In this document: one piece after another, positions 11,931 to 22,996 of the stretch
Position numbering within the stretch: position 1 is the stretch's first letter
Layout of the letters: the number at the start of each line of letters is the position of its first letter
Assembly (NCBI RefSeq): GCF_000003815.2
Contig: NC_049996.1
Location: 6,846,896-6,898,646, forward strand
DNA: 51,751 nucleotides
Direction of reading: 5' to 3'
Source: Branchiostoma floridae
Lineage: Eukaryota; Chordata; Leptocardii; Amphioxiformes; Branchiostomatidae
The notes under the pieces: generated by a model
The model's database searches: none
Told to the model about the DNA's origin: nothing
The model's input: only the letters and a program-made list of their open reading frames with translations
Translations under genes and position numbers: made by a program

Positions 11931-13400
11931 TTGTTAAGGGTTACCCTCAATTGATTTAAAATGTGCTGCAATATAACTATAAGCTAAGCGTAAATGCCTC
12001 AGGTATCACCTCGAATTGGAATGTGATGATCAGAGACAACCAAATAAGCTAGTCTTGCAATCTATTACCTCCTTAAAAATGGAAGTATTGTTGATGGGGT
12101 GTCTACGTGTGTATCTTTGTGTTTCCTGTTGGAAGTATTTGTTATCAGCATACCTTAAGTACATCTGCATGGATTGTAATTATATTTGGTATGTGAATAA
12201 AAAATTTGGAAAGGTCGTAGTTGATTTTGGGCCCCCAGGTGTGAGAGCTTGGTACTGCAACAGAACCTCCGTTTTTTATCCTTTGCCCAGGACATAGGCC
12301 TTTAGTTTTTAGTGGCAGGTAGCTTTTGACGTAAGTTTGGGTCACCTAGGAGCTTACTATGGAACTGCAGTAGCGCTTCTATTAGGCTATTTGACCTATG
12401 CAAGTTTCGGGAGAATAGAAGGTCTAAGGTACGATCTACTTCAAGGACAATAACTGCTCAAAGGAACGACAGATTCCCATGATATTTGGCCTTCAGGTAG
12501 CCTAGACAGAGATGCAGACAATACAGTACAAAGTATGCAAATTAGGACTTAATCTGCATAATCAATGAGAAAAAATTGTCTGTAATTCTACTTCATAAAG
12601 ATTTAGTGTTTCCAGCCAAGCCTTGCATGATTCTGTCACCACCTTTTTATAGGCTCGCCTGTGTGTCATTGCCAGCTATAAAAGTCATGTATTGTGTCCT
12701 CCAGGTGTATCTTATCTCAACACCACAGTCTCTGGTTAGGGATCGAGCAGGCAGTGGTCATCAAACGGTGCCGTTAATGTATATCTAGGGGACAAAATGT
12801 AATAAAAGTACATTGAATTGCTGATACATGATAGGGCAAAATCAAACTACCATTATAACGAGAAGTATTTTACCAGTGCGTTGCAGGTCAGTGTGACCGC
12901 AAGGAAAAATTGGCAAATCGCAATGATTTGATCTCCGAGTGAGATACCAGCTTTAGTGCTATATGTTACTTTCATCTTTCAAATAAAATGCAGCAACGGC
13001 CGTTTTGTTGGTACACAAACAAAATGATTGTGGTCAGAATGTCATATACTCAGTTTGGGCCCAAGGTTAGATACAATATTACATTATCGGAAATCGCAGT
13101 GTTATTACGTAATTAAAAAACAATATGCGAAGATAAAATTCACGAGAAAAGGATTTGCAATTGACGATATCATCTGTTGGCGACTAGCTTGCGTCTAGTT
13201 CACGCTTATTCGCGACATTCTGGGATTTTTAAAAGAATTCTCAATTTCAGCTGACCAATCATGATCAGCGACGTGATGGCGACTGTTAGCCAATGGCATG
13301 ACTCTGTGATATGCTCGCTTGAGTGAAGTATAAATCATTTGTTCACTGATAAGATTGGATCGGATTCGGAAGGCACAGATATTGAATGAGATACGTATAA

Positions 13401-13634
13401 AGGTGGTATCTCATTGCACTTGGGGCACCAGTGCGGCACTGCCGGGTTCCAAGGACTACCCAATGAATAATGAACTAATTTTAATAATACGTTTTGTGTA
13501 TTTTGTTGTCTTCTAAGTAATACTTTAACGTATTATGCAATATCTAAATCATTTGGCGAAAATAACACAAAATGCCAGAGTGAACGAAGCCCGCAGTGCC
13601 GCACCGGTGCCCCAAGTGCAGTGAGATACCATCT
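13401..13634. mobile_element. Foldback MITE with about 45-bp TIRs
   Basis: The left end AGGTGGTATCTCATTGCACT continues with TGGGGCACCAGTGCGGCACTG. The reverse complement of the right end reads AGATGGTATCTCACTGCACT, then TGGGGCACCGGTGCGGCACTG. The arms differ at only a few sites over about 45 bp, and the AT-rich centre is non-coding. A related single arm is at 17480-17532. Confidence 0.85.
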
Positions 13635-15492
13635 AAAACGTTATATGATGAAGAGATCGGATGACTGGGCCGTGTGCTTCAAGTGTCTGTACCACCATTA
13701 TCCTTCACCGTGTGACCTTGAAGACAAGATAGCTGTTGAACCCAGAAGGTGTTATGACGATAAGGATGGTACAAACATCTTCGTCAATAAGTCATTTCCT
13801 TCCCAAGGACACAGGAGTAAGTGATGGGGTCTTGTAGAGTATGGAGACAGTCTCAGGCAACGGTTGTATACAACAAATTCAGCAAATAACATTATAGCAC
13901 CAGGAGATTCAAGGTCACTTTGCTGCTCTAAAGAACATACACTATAATCTGTCGATCTAGTAGAACTTACACCAGCGTTTACACATGCCCTTTGTGAGCA
14001 CTAGTAAGCTAAGGCCTTTACTAGGAAACAAAATGTTTTTCATTACACGACCGACCTCAAAAACCTTTCGACCGTGGCCTCTTTCTTTTTGTTCCGCCGG
14101 GGGGCAAAGGACATTAGATTTTCCATCTGCCATTGAGAATGATGAATTTCAAAACAGACCTGTATTTTATACCTTTATGTCTTTGAACAGTGAATAAAGG
14201 AATGTTAAGGAAACATTGTACGGTGGACACTTTATTGGTATACTTGTGCTTGTACCATGTATGTCTGAATAATAACTAAATAGATACGATAAATGCCAGT
14301 TTCTGGTGCATTTCAGCTTAACGTTGCTAAATTAGATTTGTCGGATCACTTCGGCACAAACCTCAATACATCGTTTGTAAGCGTTTGAAAAAAAAATTAA
14401 TAGAACCCCTGCCTACCAACCCCCTTTTTTCAGGCCCGCAACCGGATACGAAACCTTTTTTTCTAGGCCTAGTTACATACACACAAGTTTTCCACAAAGG
14501 CTTGAAAGAGAGAGAAAAAACACTTCTATTTCATGACATTCTTGACACTCATGATTCCATATCATTCCATAACATCCAAGTAAAACTATCTGTATCACAG
14601 GTAATCGTAAAATAAACTCCTTACAATGTTTAAGTCACAACCTCGAGATTCAACATTACCATAAGAGACGTAACCTGCTATAAAGAAACCATAAGAAGTC
14701 TTCCAGTATGTATCCCCAAGGTGAGACAAATTGTTGCAAATGTTTCCAACAGTTTATGATTGCCAATTTGTTCCCTCTGAGTCTAAACCCTCAGTGTGTG
14801 GTCCTGTGATGGGATATCATTACACCAGTCATACAGGAAGAACCCATACCGTGACGATTTACCCACACATGCCATACGGAAACGGCTTTTAAACAACCAT
14901 CGAGATAAACTGTTCTGCGTAATGCGTTACGACCATGATACGATTGATTGCATTCGGTCCATCTTGAACTCGATGTTTGCGTTTGAAAACCCTATGCGTT
15001 ACGTTCATCATTTCAGTGCAGGAATGCATTGACGTTGAATGAAGAATAAAATTGAGCATGAACGTTTATCTGAGTTCTAGTAAAATACTGTCTGAAGAGG
15101 TCAACTTATTCTCGGACATAAAGATAGGCACACCAACCTACTTTCAACGGGGACGAGGGACAGTACCGACTTCCACTGACATTTGACTCATTGCTGACGT
15201 CACACGCACAGAAAGTCACGTGTCCACAGCGATTGGTTAAGACAGCTGACGATAGCTGATGAGACTATTCTAAGTCGGAGAACAGCTTTATTTTTCACAT
15301 CTAGCTTGTTTGGTACTTGAATATTTGAATGAGCTATATTATATACTCCATTAAGAATATGTTGAAGAAATTTCCTTAGCATTAATTGACGCTCATAACT
15401 ACATCTTATGAGAGTCAACGATAAATTATCCCGTATCTCTTCTTGTAAAGTAATGCAGGGGGCAGAAAGATACTAAGTATACTGAGATACAC

Positions 15493-15523
15493 AGTGGAAC
15501 TATAGCTGCTTTATAGTTCCACT
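15493..15523. repeat. Short perfect hairpin
   Basis: AGTGGAACTATA and TATAGTTCCACT form a perfect 12-bp stem with a 7-base loop (GCTGCTT). Its role is unknown; it may be the remnant of a foldback element. Confidence 0.6.
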
Positions 15524-16961
15524 ATTTTCTTTTACTTGAACAAATGTGCCACCATAGTACATCTGTAAATCCTACTTCATGTATTGTTTACGATTATAGT
15601 CGACCCATAGAGATTTGAAGTGGCATCGTATACCGGAGTAAAAGAAAGTTATAGGTTTTATCATATACTTTGAGATAAAACTGACTTGCGTTTGGTAATA
15701 AAGTGTCTTTTATACATCTAGAATAATGGAATACCGCATAAAAGAGCCTCCAGCTAATACCTAGTGTTTCAAATGTTACGATAATCTATTTCAAGTTACA
15801 ATTTGATCCTGGGCACAGTAGAAGTTACATCAAGCATGTGTACAACAAATATGAATAAAACTCCAACAGTTGTAGTTTTTAAACGGGAATCAAACGCCTT
15901 ATCTAAATTAGCTAACTCTCGGAAATATTAATTTAGTAGCATCAAAAACAAAAATCCACCATTACCGCCATTATGGTATCATATTTGTATCATAAAGAAG
16001 AAATATGGCTTACTAATGTAGTATGTGAACATTTCTATCATTCGTTAGTTATCGGAATTCCCTAGATTGAAGCTGTCTCGTCACAAAAACGTCTTTACCT
16101 ACTTTTCAGTAAATACTTAAAGAAAATTGACTTCAAAACAGGTCAAATATATCTGAGTCATGAAACTTCACCCTAGTACATTTTATACTTTGTTTGACCA
16201 TTACCGATTGCCAAACGATCTTCATAACTTTAACCCAGTATAATCTGTAGTTGCTGGAATGGTACCAAAGATAGTCACAGAATATCAAAAGCATTCAATC
16301 ATATCTCCCATCTCCAAGCCTCATCCTATCTCATAAAGAAAAAGCTTATATCATCTAGTACACTCTAGGCGGGCAGTTTAGTCATTTGCAAGCGTTTTGA
16401 TGATAAGATCATGTCCTAAGAACCACAATACATAAACCATAATCGCTAACCGCCTCTGCGAATCACCCTCACTCTAAATGATCACTTCTTATTTTTCATA
16501 ACGAACGCTTGGGGGATATCTATACGTGCATCGACTGATACTACGTGTTGCACAGAACCGATATCAATCATAAAGAGGAGTTTAGTTCGAGTCATTGCCC
16601 CAATATTTTCCACAAAGTTACACCGAAAGGCTTAGAGGGATCTCAAAATGGATTGCGGCTAAAAGTACATGATTTGAATTTGCTGCAGCGACTTGTACCG
16701 TGTTGGTTTATTGCAAGGCATAGGCATGACAGTTACAACAGTTTTATTCTTTTTATTACACACCAGTGGGAAGGTTGAATATAATGGGGCAATTTTCGAT
16801 GGGGGTATTCAAGAGGTCCCCTGTTATTCCTAAATAGTAGATCCCTTGTTAGATAGTCATCAAAAGCCACTACAAATGATTATGGAAGTGATAGTAGATG
16901 TTATTACTGCTTTGGGCCTGTTTGTGAAGATTTCAGAAGTTTTTTCAGGCCGTAAAACTTA

Positions 16962-17225
16962 ATTTATTTATTTATTTCATCTTGAAACAGATGGGTAGCC
17001 CCTACAACAGTGCGTAGTTGATTTCCAAGGGGGCCCATCAAACATACATGTAAATAATAAATACAGGACAAAAACGTGGTAACAATCACTTCTTATAAAA
17101 GGTGATTGATATTGGTCAGCAAAAGACAGATTTTTTCTTATACTTGAATGTAATAAATCCATACATAATGATAATACAAAATAACTTAATTGCACAACAA
17201 TTGTACGAGGTACAAAGTATGGCAT
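16962..17225 (-). mobile_element. Possible 3' end of a LINE
   Basis: On the minus strand the segment ends in AAGATG followed by repeated AAAT (AAATAAATAAATAAAT), which resembles the short-repeat 3' tail of some LINEs. A reading frame of about 80 codons ends close to the tail but has no domain I recognise. This is weak evidence. Confidence 0.25.
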
Positions 17226-17479
17226 CTACATAACTACATTTCTATAGCTTTATTTAAGGCTTATCTAACTAATACAGGAGTTGTAGTATGGCATAAGTGT
17301 CTTACAATCATTGGAGGCTTTTACTATCATTTGAGGAAGTTCTAAACCTTCTTTGATATATTTTCCTATATCTGCCATTCAGGGATTGTCACATGTCATA
17401 ATGTATTTGAATTTGCACTTCAGGTCCATTGATATAAATCATTGTGTATAAGATGACATGTGACCGTAATCAACATTAT

Positions 17480-17532
17480 GAACGACCCCCGCAGTGCCAC
17501 ACCAGTGCCCCAAGTGCAGTGAGATAACACCT
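17480..17532. mobile_element. Solo arm of the GGTATCTCA-type MITE
   Basis: GAACGACCCCCGCAGTGCC, CACCAGTGCCCCAAGTGCAG and TGAGATAACACCTAAA match the right end of the element at 13401-13634, including about 15 bp of its interior. No matching left arm was found nearby, so this is a truncated copy. Confidence 0.7.
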
Positions 17533-18604
17533 AAAGGCACGTATTTGAAAAATGACACCACAACCGGCTGTCCTATCACATTGCTACTGCCTGGTCTAAA
17601 GTTGTCATTTCAAATCCCACATGAAATACAAGACCATACTTGTGCAATTTTCTTTTATGCTAATCCTTGAAACGTCCTACCCCTGGCTTTAAAACAGGAA
17701 ATCGCGTCAAGCTTCCAATTTGTCATGATTTGTGTACACAGAAATTTTCATGCGCCCTTTTTCCATAGGGATTGTGTGATGATTCCAAACAGAATTCTTG
17801 AACAGTTGTTTACAGACAGTTTTAACAGTTAATTTAACAATAGGAATGAATTAGAATGCTGTATGTCTTTGTTCAGTTTATATACCTGTACAGTGTACGT
17901 ATTTAGACCATATTCATGTTTTCTGTCGTCTGTACCATATGTTTTGCATAATCAAAGATGGGACCTTGAAACGCCTATGAATATTGAAGGCATACGACTG
18001 TCGTGGTGTGGTTACTGTACTAACGATTGAAACATTGTTGTAAAACGTCAGCAAACCTGAAAAAAAATACCCATTAACTGAATTCGAACATTAGATGATG
18101 TATGCTTGTATATGTCCGGTTATCACAGCTTTGCAGGGCGACGTACCACAAAATTTGAACGGTACGAAATATATTTTTCAAGTTTGATAACAGACAATAC
18201 TCGCTGTTTTCTACGTACCAGCGTAGCAGACGAACTCGCCAGCAGTGATTAGTTAAAGTATGTCTCATGAAGCATAAGAAATTTAATACTGTGTTTCCAC
18301 TTACGGTCTGTGGGTAGGAATTCTCTCTTTTTATATTTAGGCCACAACAAGCAAATTATATGCATGACATACTTTACATAGTGCAAAAATAATGAGTTTT
18401 CCCTAGATGTATCGTAGAGTGGACGTCGTTGACACCAATTTCTGTAGGGTTACCCTCATTACTATAGATAGCTTTAAAGAATGCCTACCGTTATGTGTAC
18501 AAAGATTAGGTGTGACAGGACGTTCACGTAATATAAACAGCTGCTGTCGCGCCGCGTGCCTGCAAAGCTGGTGTGTTACGCCGAATCATAAATGTAGCTA
18601 ACGT

Positions 18605-18740
18605 TATACCAGCTATACAGATACAGAAGCTAGTGTGTTACACCAAAGGGTGGCTATACCAGCTATACAGATACAGAAGCTGTTGTGTTACAGTTACACC
18701 AAAGAGCTATACCTGATATAGATCTAAAAATACAGAAAAT
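18605..18740. repeat. Short tandem duplication, about three units
   Basis: TACCAGCTATACAGATACAG followed by AAGCT and GTGTGTTACACCAAAG occurs twice (18607 and 18658), with a third, decayed unit after it. Non-coding. Confidence 0.7.
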
Positions 18741-18782
18741 CGTGTGTTCAAATCCAATCCAACCTCAACAGCTGTATTACTT

Positions 18783-18819
18783 ACGAACGTTTCGAGTGAC
18801 AGACATCACTCTTCTTCAG
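18783..18819 (-). ncRNA. Hammerhead-like ribozyme core
   Basis: On the minus strand the order is CTGAAGA (18813-18819), a strong stem AGTGA-tgtctg-TCACT, then CGAAAC (GAAAC at 18789-18793) and a GTTC loop followed by GTA. This matches CUGANGA - stem II - GAAA - short stem III - UH of hammerhead ribozymes with a short stem III, as known from Penelope-like elements. Stem I pairing is poor, so it may be degenerate or a conserved retroelement motif of another kind. Confidence 0.4.
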
Positions 18820-21652
18820 TGTCACTAAAAGATGATTGTATCTTACGCTGAAAGTTAGCTATACACGCCATGTAGAAACATGTAACGTTATACGGAAGCA
18901 TGCGCCACTGGCGGTCATTAAAGAGTACCACCAACTGGAAATATATAACTCAACCATCCAGCACATAAGCACTAACAATGCAAACGCCTCCGGAGGGTTC
19001 TATAAAGGAGGAATTGGGCTTATCATTTGGAGCTTTAAAGTCTGACTTACAGTGAAGAGCAAGGATTTGACGACGTATTTGTAGTACTTCTTGAAGTTTT
19101 GCCATTGTCACTTGCGTAGGTGGTGAATTATATGGTATAGCGAGTGTACGTTTTGGACAGGAACATGTTGTGCAATTGCGAAGGGCATTTTTACACATTT
19201 TTCTTTTTTACTTTGCTCAGGGGAAAAACTGAAAACTGCAGTTAGAACCGTCCCTTGTAAAATAGAAGGTCTCGTGTTTGAGAAAAGCAACGTTAAAGAA
19301 CCCACGCTGTATTTGTATATATATTCTACATTGAAATAAATGTTCATATTTTTTCAGCCAATTATGCAGCCCAAAAGGGGTTCGTCAAATCTTGCCATTT
19401 CCAGACGTAATACCAAAGACTACGCTAGTATGAAGAATCGTACAATGTTTTAACGCTAGTTCGCCTTTATTTGGTGGTGAACTGTTGTTTTTGAAAACAG
19501 GGTATTCAGGAATATTAGGTCGAAGGAATGTTGTTTTAAAATTGTGATATTTTCAAAACATTGCAGTTTGAAACCAACATCCGTTGACTTGACATCCCTA
19601 AATTCATCCTGTTTTTAAAAACAGCGGATATGTGTAACCCCACGAATAAATGTGAATAAGCCTTAAAACTCTCAATAAAAAATGGATAATTTACACCATA
19701 TACTGCATACGACTTGCACAGTGTGATATCAAACATAACTCGCTACCGGCCAATACTTGAATGTCTTTGAAGAAAACAAATAGTCGATCTTAAATCCTCA
19801 AGGACTGCATATTCTTATAACAAGACACACAACAAAATCTTCATGTCTTCAGGATTGTGAGAGTCAAATCTTAAGACTATGCACAGTAAATGCACGTCCC
19901 TAAAATCAACTTTTAATATTGTGACTCATTATATATAATATACCTGTTGCAGCCAGTATTAAGATTAGTCTACAACAGACGCTCTTTGTAAACGCCGCTA
20001 CAACAACAAGTCACGGCGTTTCAACAAAAATCTTGAGAATACGTCTGCAAGGAGTTAGAAAAATCGTTCTTACCTGCACTTGCTACGTCTCCGAGGCCTT
20101 CTTGAAATGTTTAAGACGAATCCTAAGGAGAGAAAATACAAGTAAACCGCTCTGTGAGCCACAGAAACGGACCAATACTGGCAGAGTGTGGCCGGTATCA
20201 GTCTACTGTACTTATCATAACACAAGCGCAGGCCTATATGACTATACACGATACATTATGCAATGCAAAACATGTCGTGACTCAGTTAAAACGGCGTGGG
20301 TACGTTCAAACGCTATTTCTTCTAGGAATCAGTAAGATTACTCATTGGTCAAGGGTCTCTACTTATGCTAAACAACAATACGCAACAAAAAACAAACCAA
20401 ACTCACTACAACGTCGACCGCCATATCAAAAAAAACTTCAAGTCATTTCATTCAAAGCTTCGGTGTTCCTTCAGCAAATACCAGTAAAGAATTGCTTTGG
20501 GGTCTTGGTGATGGTATTTGTAGACATCAGGTTGGGGGAGGGGGGCCTTGGGTATATTCAACAGTCAAATAGTAACTTGAGGTTTGAGGAGAACTGTCTC
20601 ATTTTCTATATAGCTAGTAATAAAGCTTTATTCCATTAGCAATAATAGTGGAACATGGGTGGTGTTACATGTCTACTATGACATCATAAGGTGCTATGTT
20701 ACAGCCATACTACGTAATAACACACGTTTTCTCATCTTCTAACCGAAAAGGGTTCTATTTAGTTTCCATTTTGTAACAAGAGAGTGTATATCAATGTAAT
20801 CCACCGTTACGGTTTGCGTCATAAGTATAGAATGTGTTTTTATATTATTAATTCGGAGATAGACGCATTGGCCTGGAAAGCATACGTTTTACAACGACTA
20901 GAGTATTTCAACTTCAATGAACAGTACGATGTTAAATGCTTCCATGCAATACGAGTTGGGTACGTTGTTAAAACTACGGGCAGAGTAAAGTTGCGGTAGG
21001 CCATGTCCTTCGTGTCTCAATCCCGTCTGTACGTGCGTACACCGTCTTTAAACGTCCATAACAAAACATTGAAGCGTCTATACATGTGTGCCGCTCCCAG
21101 CCTTCGGATCGAGAGCGCAAACAAAGCTACGACCTATGCAGAGCTGCTAAGCAGAGCGGGGAGGGGGGCGGCAACACATCCCACGTTGTGTCCCAATAAA
21201 GGGTACGTACGCGGTCACCAGAGTTTTCAGAGCGCCAAGCTACGGCTGGGGAAAAGTTGTGTCCACGAGCGATGTCCTTTGTGTTGAAATGAGAGGTGGG
21301 GGTGGGGGGGGGGGGATAGTAACACCTACCATAGTGGGAGAGGCCGTCCCGATGAAGTGTTGGTTACGAAGGGTTACCCGTGGTTCCAAAGCGCTCAGCT
21401 ACGTACAACAGGATTACTCGTGTGATTACACTTTAATCCTGCGGGTTCAAGGCCGCCCCTATGTCAGAGTGTGTGTGCTGAGCAAGGAGTTTACCAAGGA
21501 CATACTTTTTTCTAATATTACATCGATGTGGACTCCTATTAAATAAATAGCATTTCTACATCCGTATGTGCGCCCACATGTGATACCCTTAGAACTGAAA
21601 CAGGGGGTCTAAACACTACCACGTGGAGTGAGGCTATCCCCAAGGAAGATAA

Positions 21653-21983
21653 AGCTAAGGGCACAACCCGCCGTACGTGAAATTTGTCCGTACGTTTTTT
21701 GGGAGGCCACGTCCGCCACGTATTTCTGGAAACGTTCAGGCTGTACAGGGCAGGCGCGTCGTCCGTACTGGCACGCACGGGGGGCGAATCTGCAGCCCGA
21801 TGGCACACAAAGTTTTGCCTGCACGTAAAGTTCTACGGCGTGTCTGCGTGCTCCCAAATCCGTCGGATTCCCTACGAGTTCGTACAGAGGCGGTACTTAC
21901 CACTTACGGATCCCAAAAGATAGCCCACGTTTTGGCAAATAGACAGTACGCATTTGCACGTACGGCGGGCTGTGCCCTTTGCT
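21653..21983. mobile_element. MITE, family AAGGGCACAACCCGCCGTACG, copy 2
   Basis: The element runs from AGCTAAGGGCACAACCCGCC to GGCGGGCTGTGCCCTTTGCT, with TA just outside each end. It contains a single unit of the 13-bp motif (CACACAAAGTTTTGCC in this orientation). It is non-coding and is the least altered of the three copies. Confidence 0.85.
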
Positions 21984-22167
21984 TTACGTGCGCGATGGGT
22001 CACCCGAGCCTCCGAAGGGAGCCCAGACAAGTGGCGGTGTGTCCACGGGCGGTGTCCTTGCTACTGAAATGGGGGAGAGGGTATCCGTATGTATTGCTTG
22101 AAATATAAGGGTTAACTTTTTAACTTTTTTTCACATTACATTTGCTTATTCTGACCGTTAGACACCT

Positions 22168-22372
22168 TCACTCATTCACTCACTCAGTCATTCACCCACT
22201 AATTCATTAATTCCCTCACGCACTCACTCACTCACCCGTCCACCCATCTACAAAATCACCTCACCACTCACTCACTCACTCACTCACTCACTCACTCACT
22301 CACTCACTCACTCACTCACTCACTCACTCACTCTCACTCACTCACTCACTCACTCACTCACTCACTCACTCA

Positions 22373-22425
<53 letters not shown>

Positions 22426-22437
22426 ACACATACACAG
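22168..22437. repeat. CACT/TCAC and CA microsatellites
   Basis: A tetranucleotide tract (CACT)n covers about 22168-22375 and passes directly into a (CA)n tract to about 22436. It lies just beyond the likely poly(A) site of the pantetheinase gene. Confidence 0.97.
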
Positions 22438-22587
22438 GAAGAAATGCAAGAAACATTCGCTAGATGGCACTTCAGTCAAGGTAGTTGTAGCCATGCGTGT
22501 TATATCATCTAGCTGTTGACCTTCTTGTGTTTCACAAACCAAGAGATACTTCATAGATCAAACAAAGGAACGTGTCACAAAATCATC

Positions 22588-22593
22588 TTTATT
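22588..22593 (-). terminator. Candidate poly(A) signal of the pantetheinase gene
   Basis: AATAAA on the minus strand, about 400 bp beyond the stop codon at 22997. It is the first clear signal downstream. The resulting 3' UTR would include a short (AC)n tract near 22820-22841 and one block of the GTCCTTGGTGCTGAACACC repeat. Confidence 0.45.
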
Positions 22594-22996
22594 TTAGCAA
22601 CTAAAGGCGCAACATTTCTGACGACCGAGCTTCTTTGACAGTTACTCTCACCTGTCCCTGGTACAAACAAAGCAACGTGACAGAGAAGACAGACCATTCA
22701 CTATCAGATTAACATACCTATCCATGGCGCTAAATGCCATCCATAGACAAACACGCCTGTCCTTGGTGCTGAACACCATCCACACGTAGTAAAACATACC
22801 TGTCCTTTTTCCTCAGTACAACACACACACACACACACACGTATTCAAGAGTGAATGTCAGAGAAACCTCGCCGTCAGAAAACGCTGATGCAATTCTTGA
22901 ATGCATTTTCGGCAAATTAGATTTGAATCTGAGAATACAATTCACACGTATGCGGTACCATTTTTTTGCGACGCCTCAGAGGCGGAGGCATTTTCC

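Larger units (their letters stand above)
11931..22580. other. Gene-poor stretch without a recognisable coding region
   Basis: About 10.6 kb with only short, low-complexity or repeat-derived reading frames and no recognisable protein. It contains the foldback elements, hairpins, possible LINE tail and microsatellites listed separately. A stretch at 12220-12380 resembles decayed repeat DNA but could not be assigned. Small unannotated exons cannot be excluded. Confidence 0.6.

Noticed and set aside
20033-20639. Two overlapping plus-strand frames of 100 and 161 codons
   Set aside because: No recognisable domain, composition or splice context; consistent with chance frames in non-coding DNA.
21380-21470. 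GCGGGTTCAAGGCCGCC resembling a tRNA B-box
   Set aside because: No A-box, acceptor stem or anticodon arm could be fitted around it.
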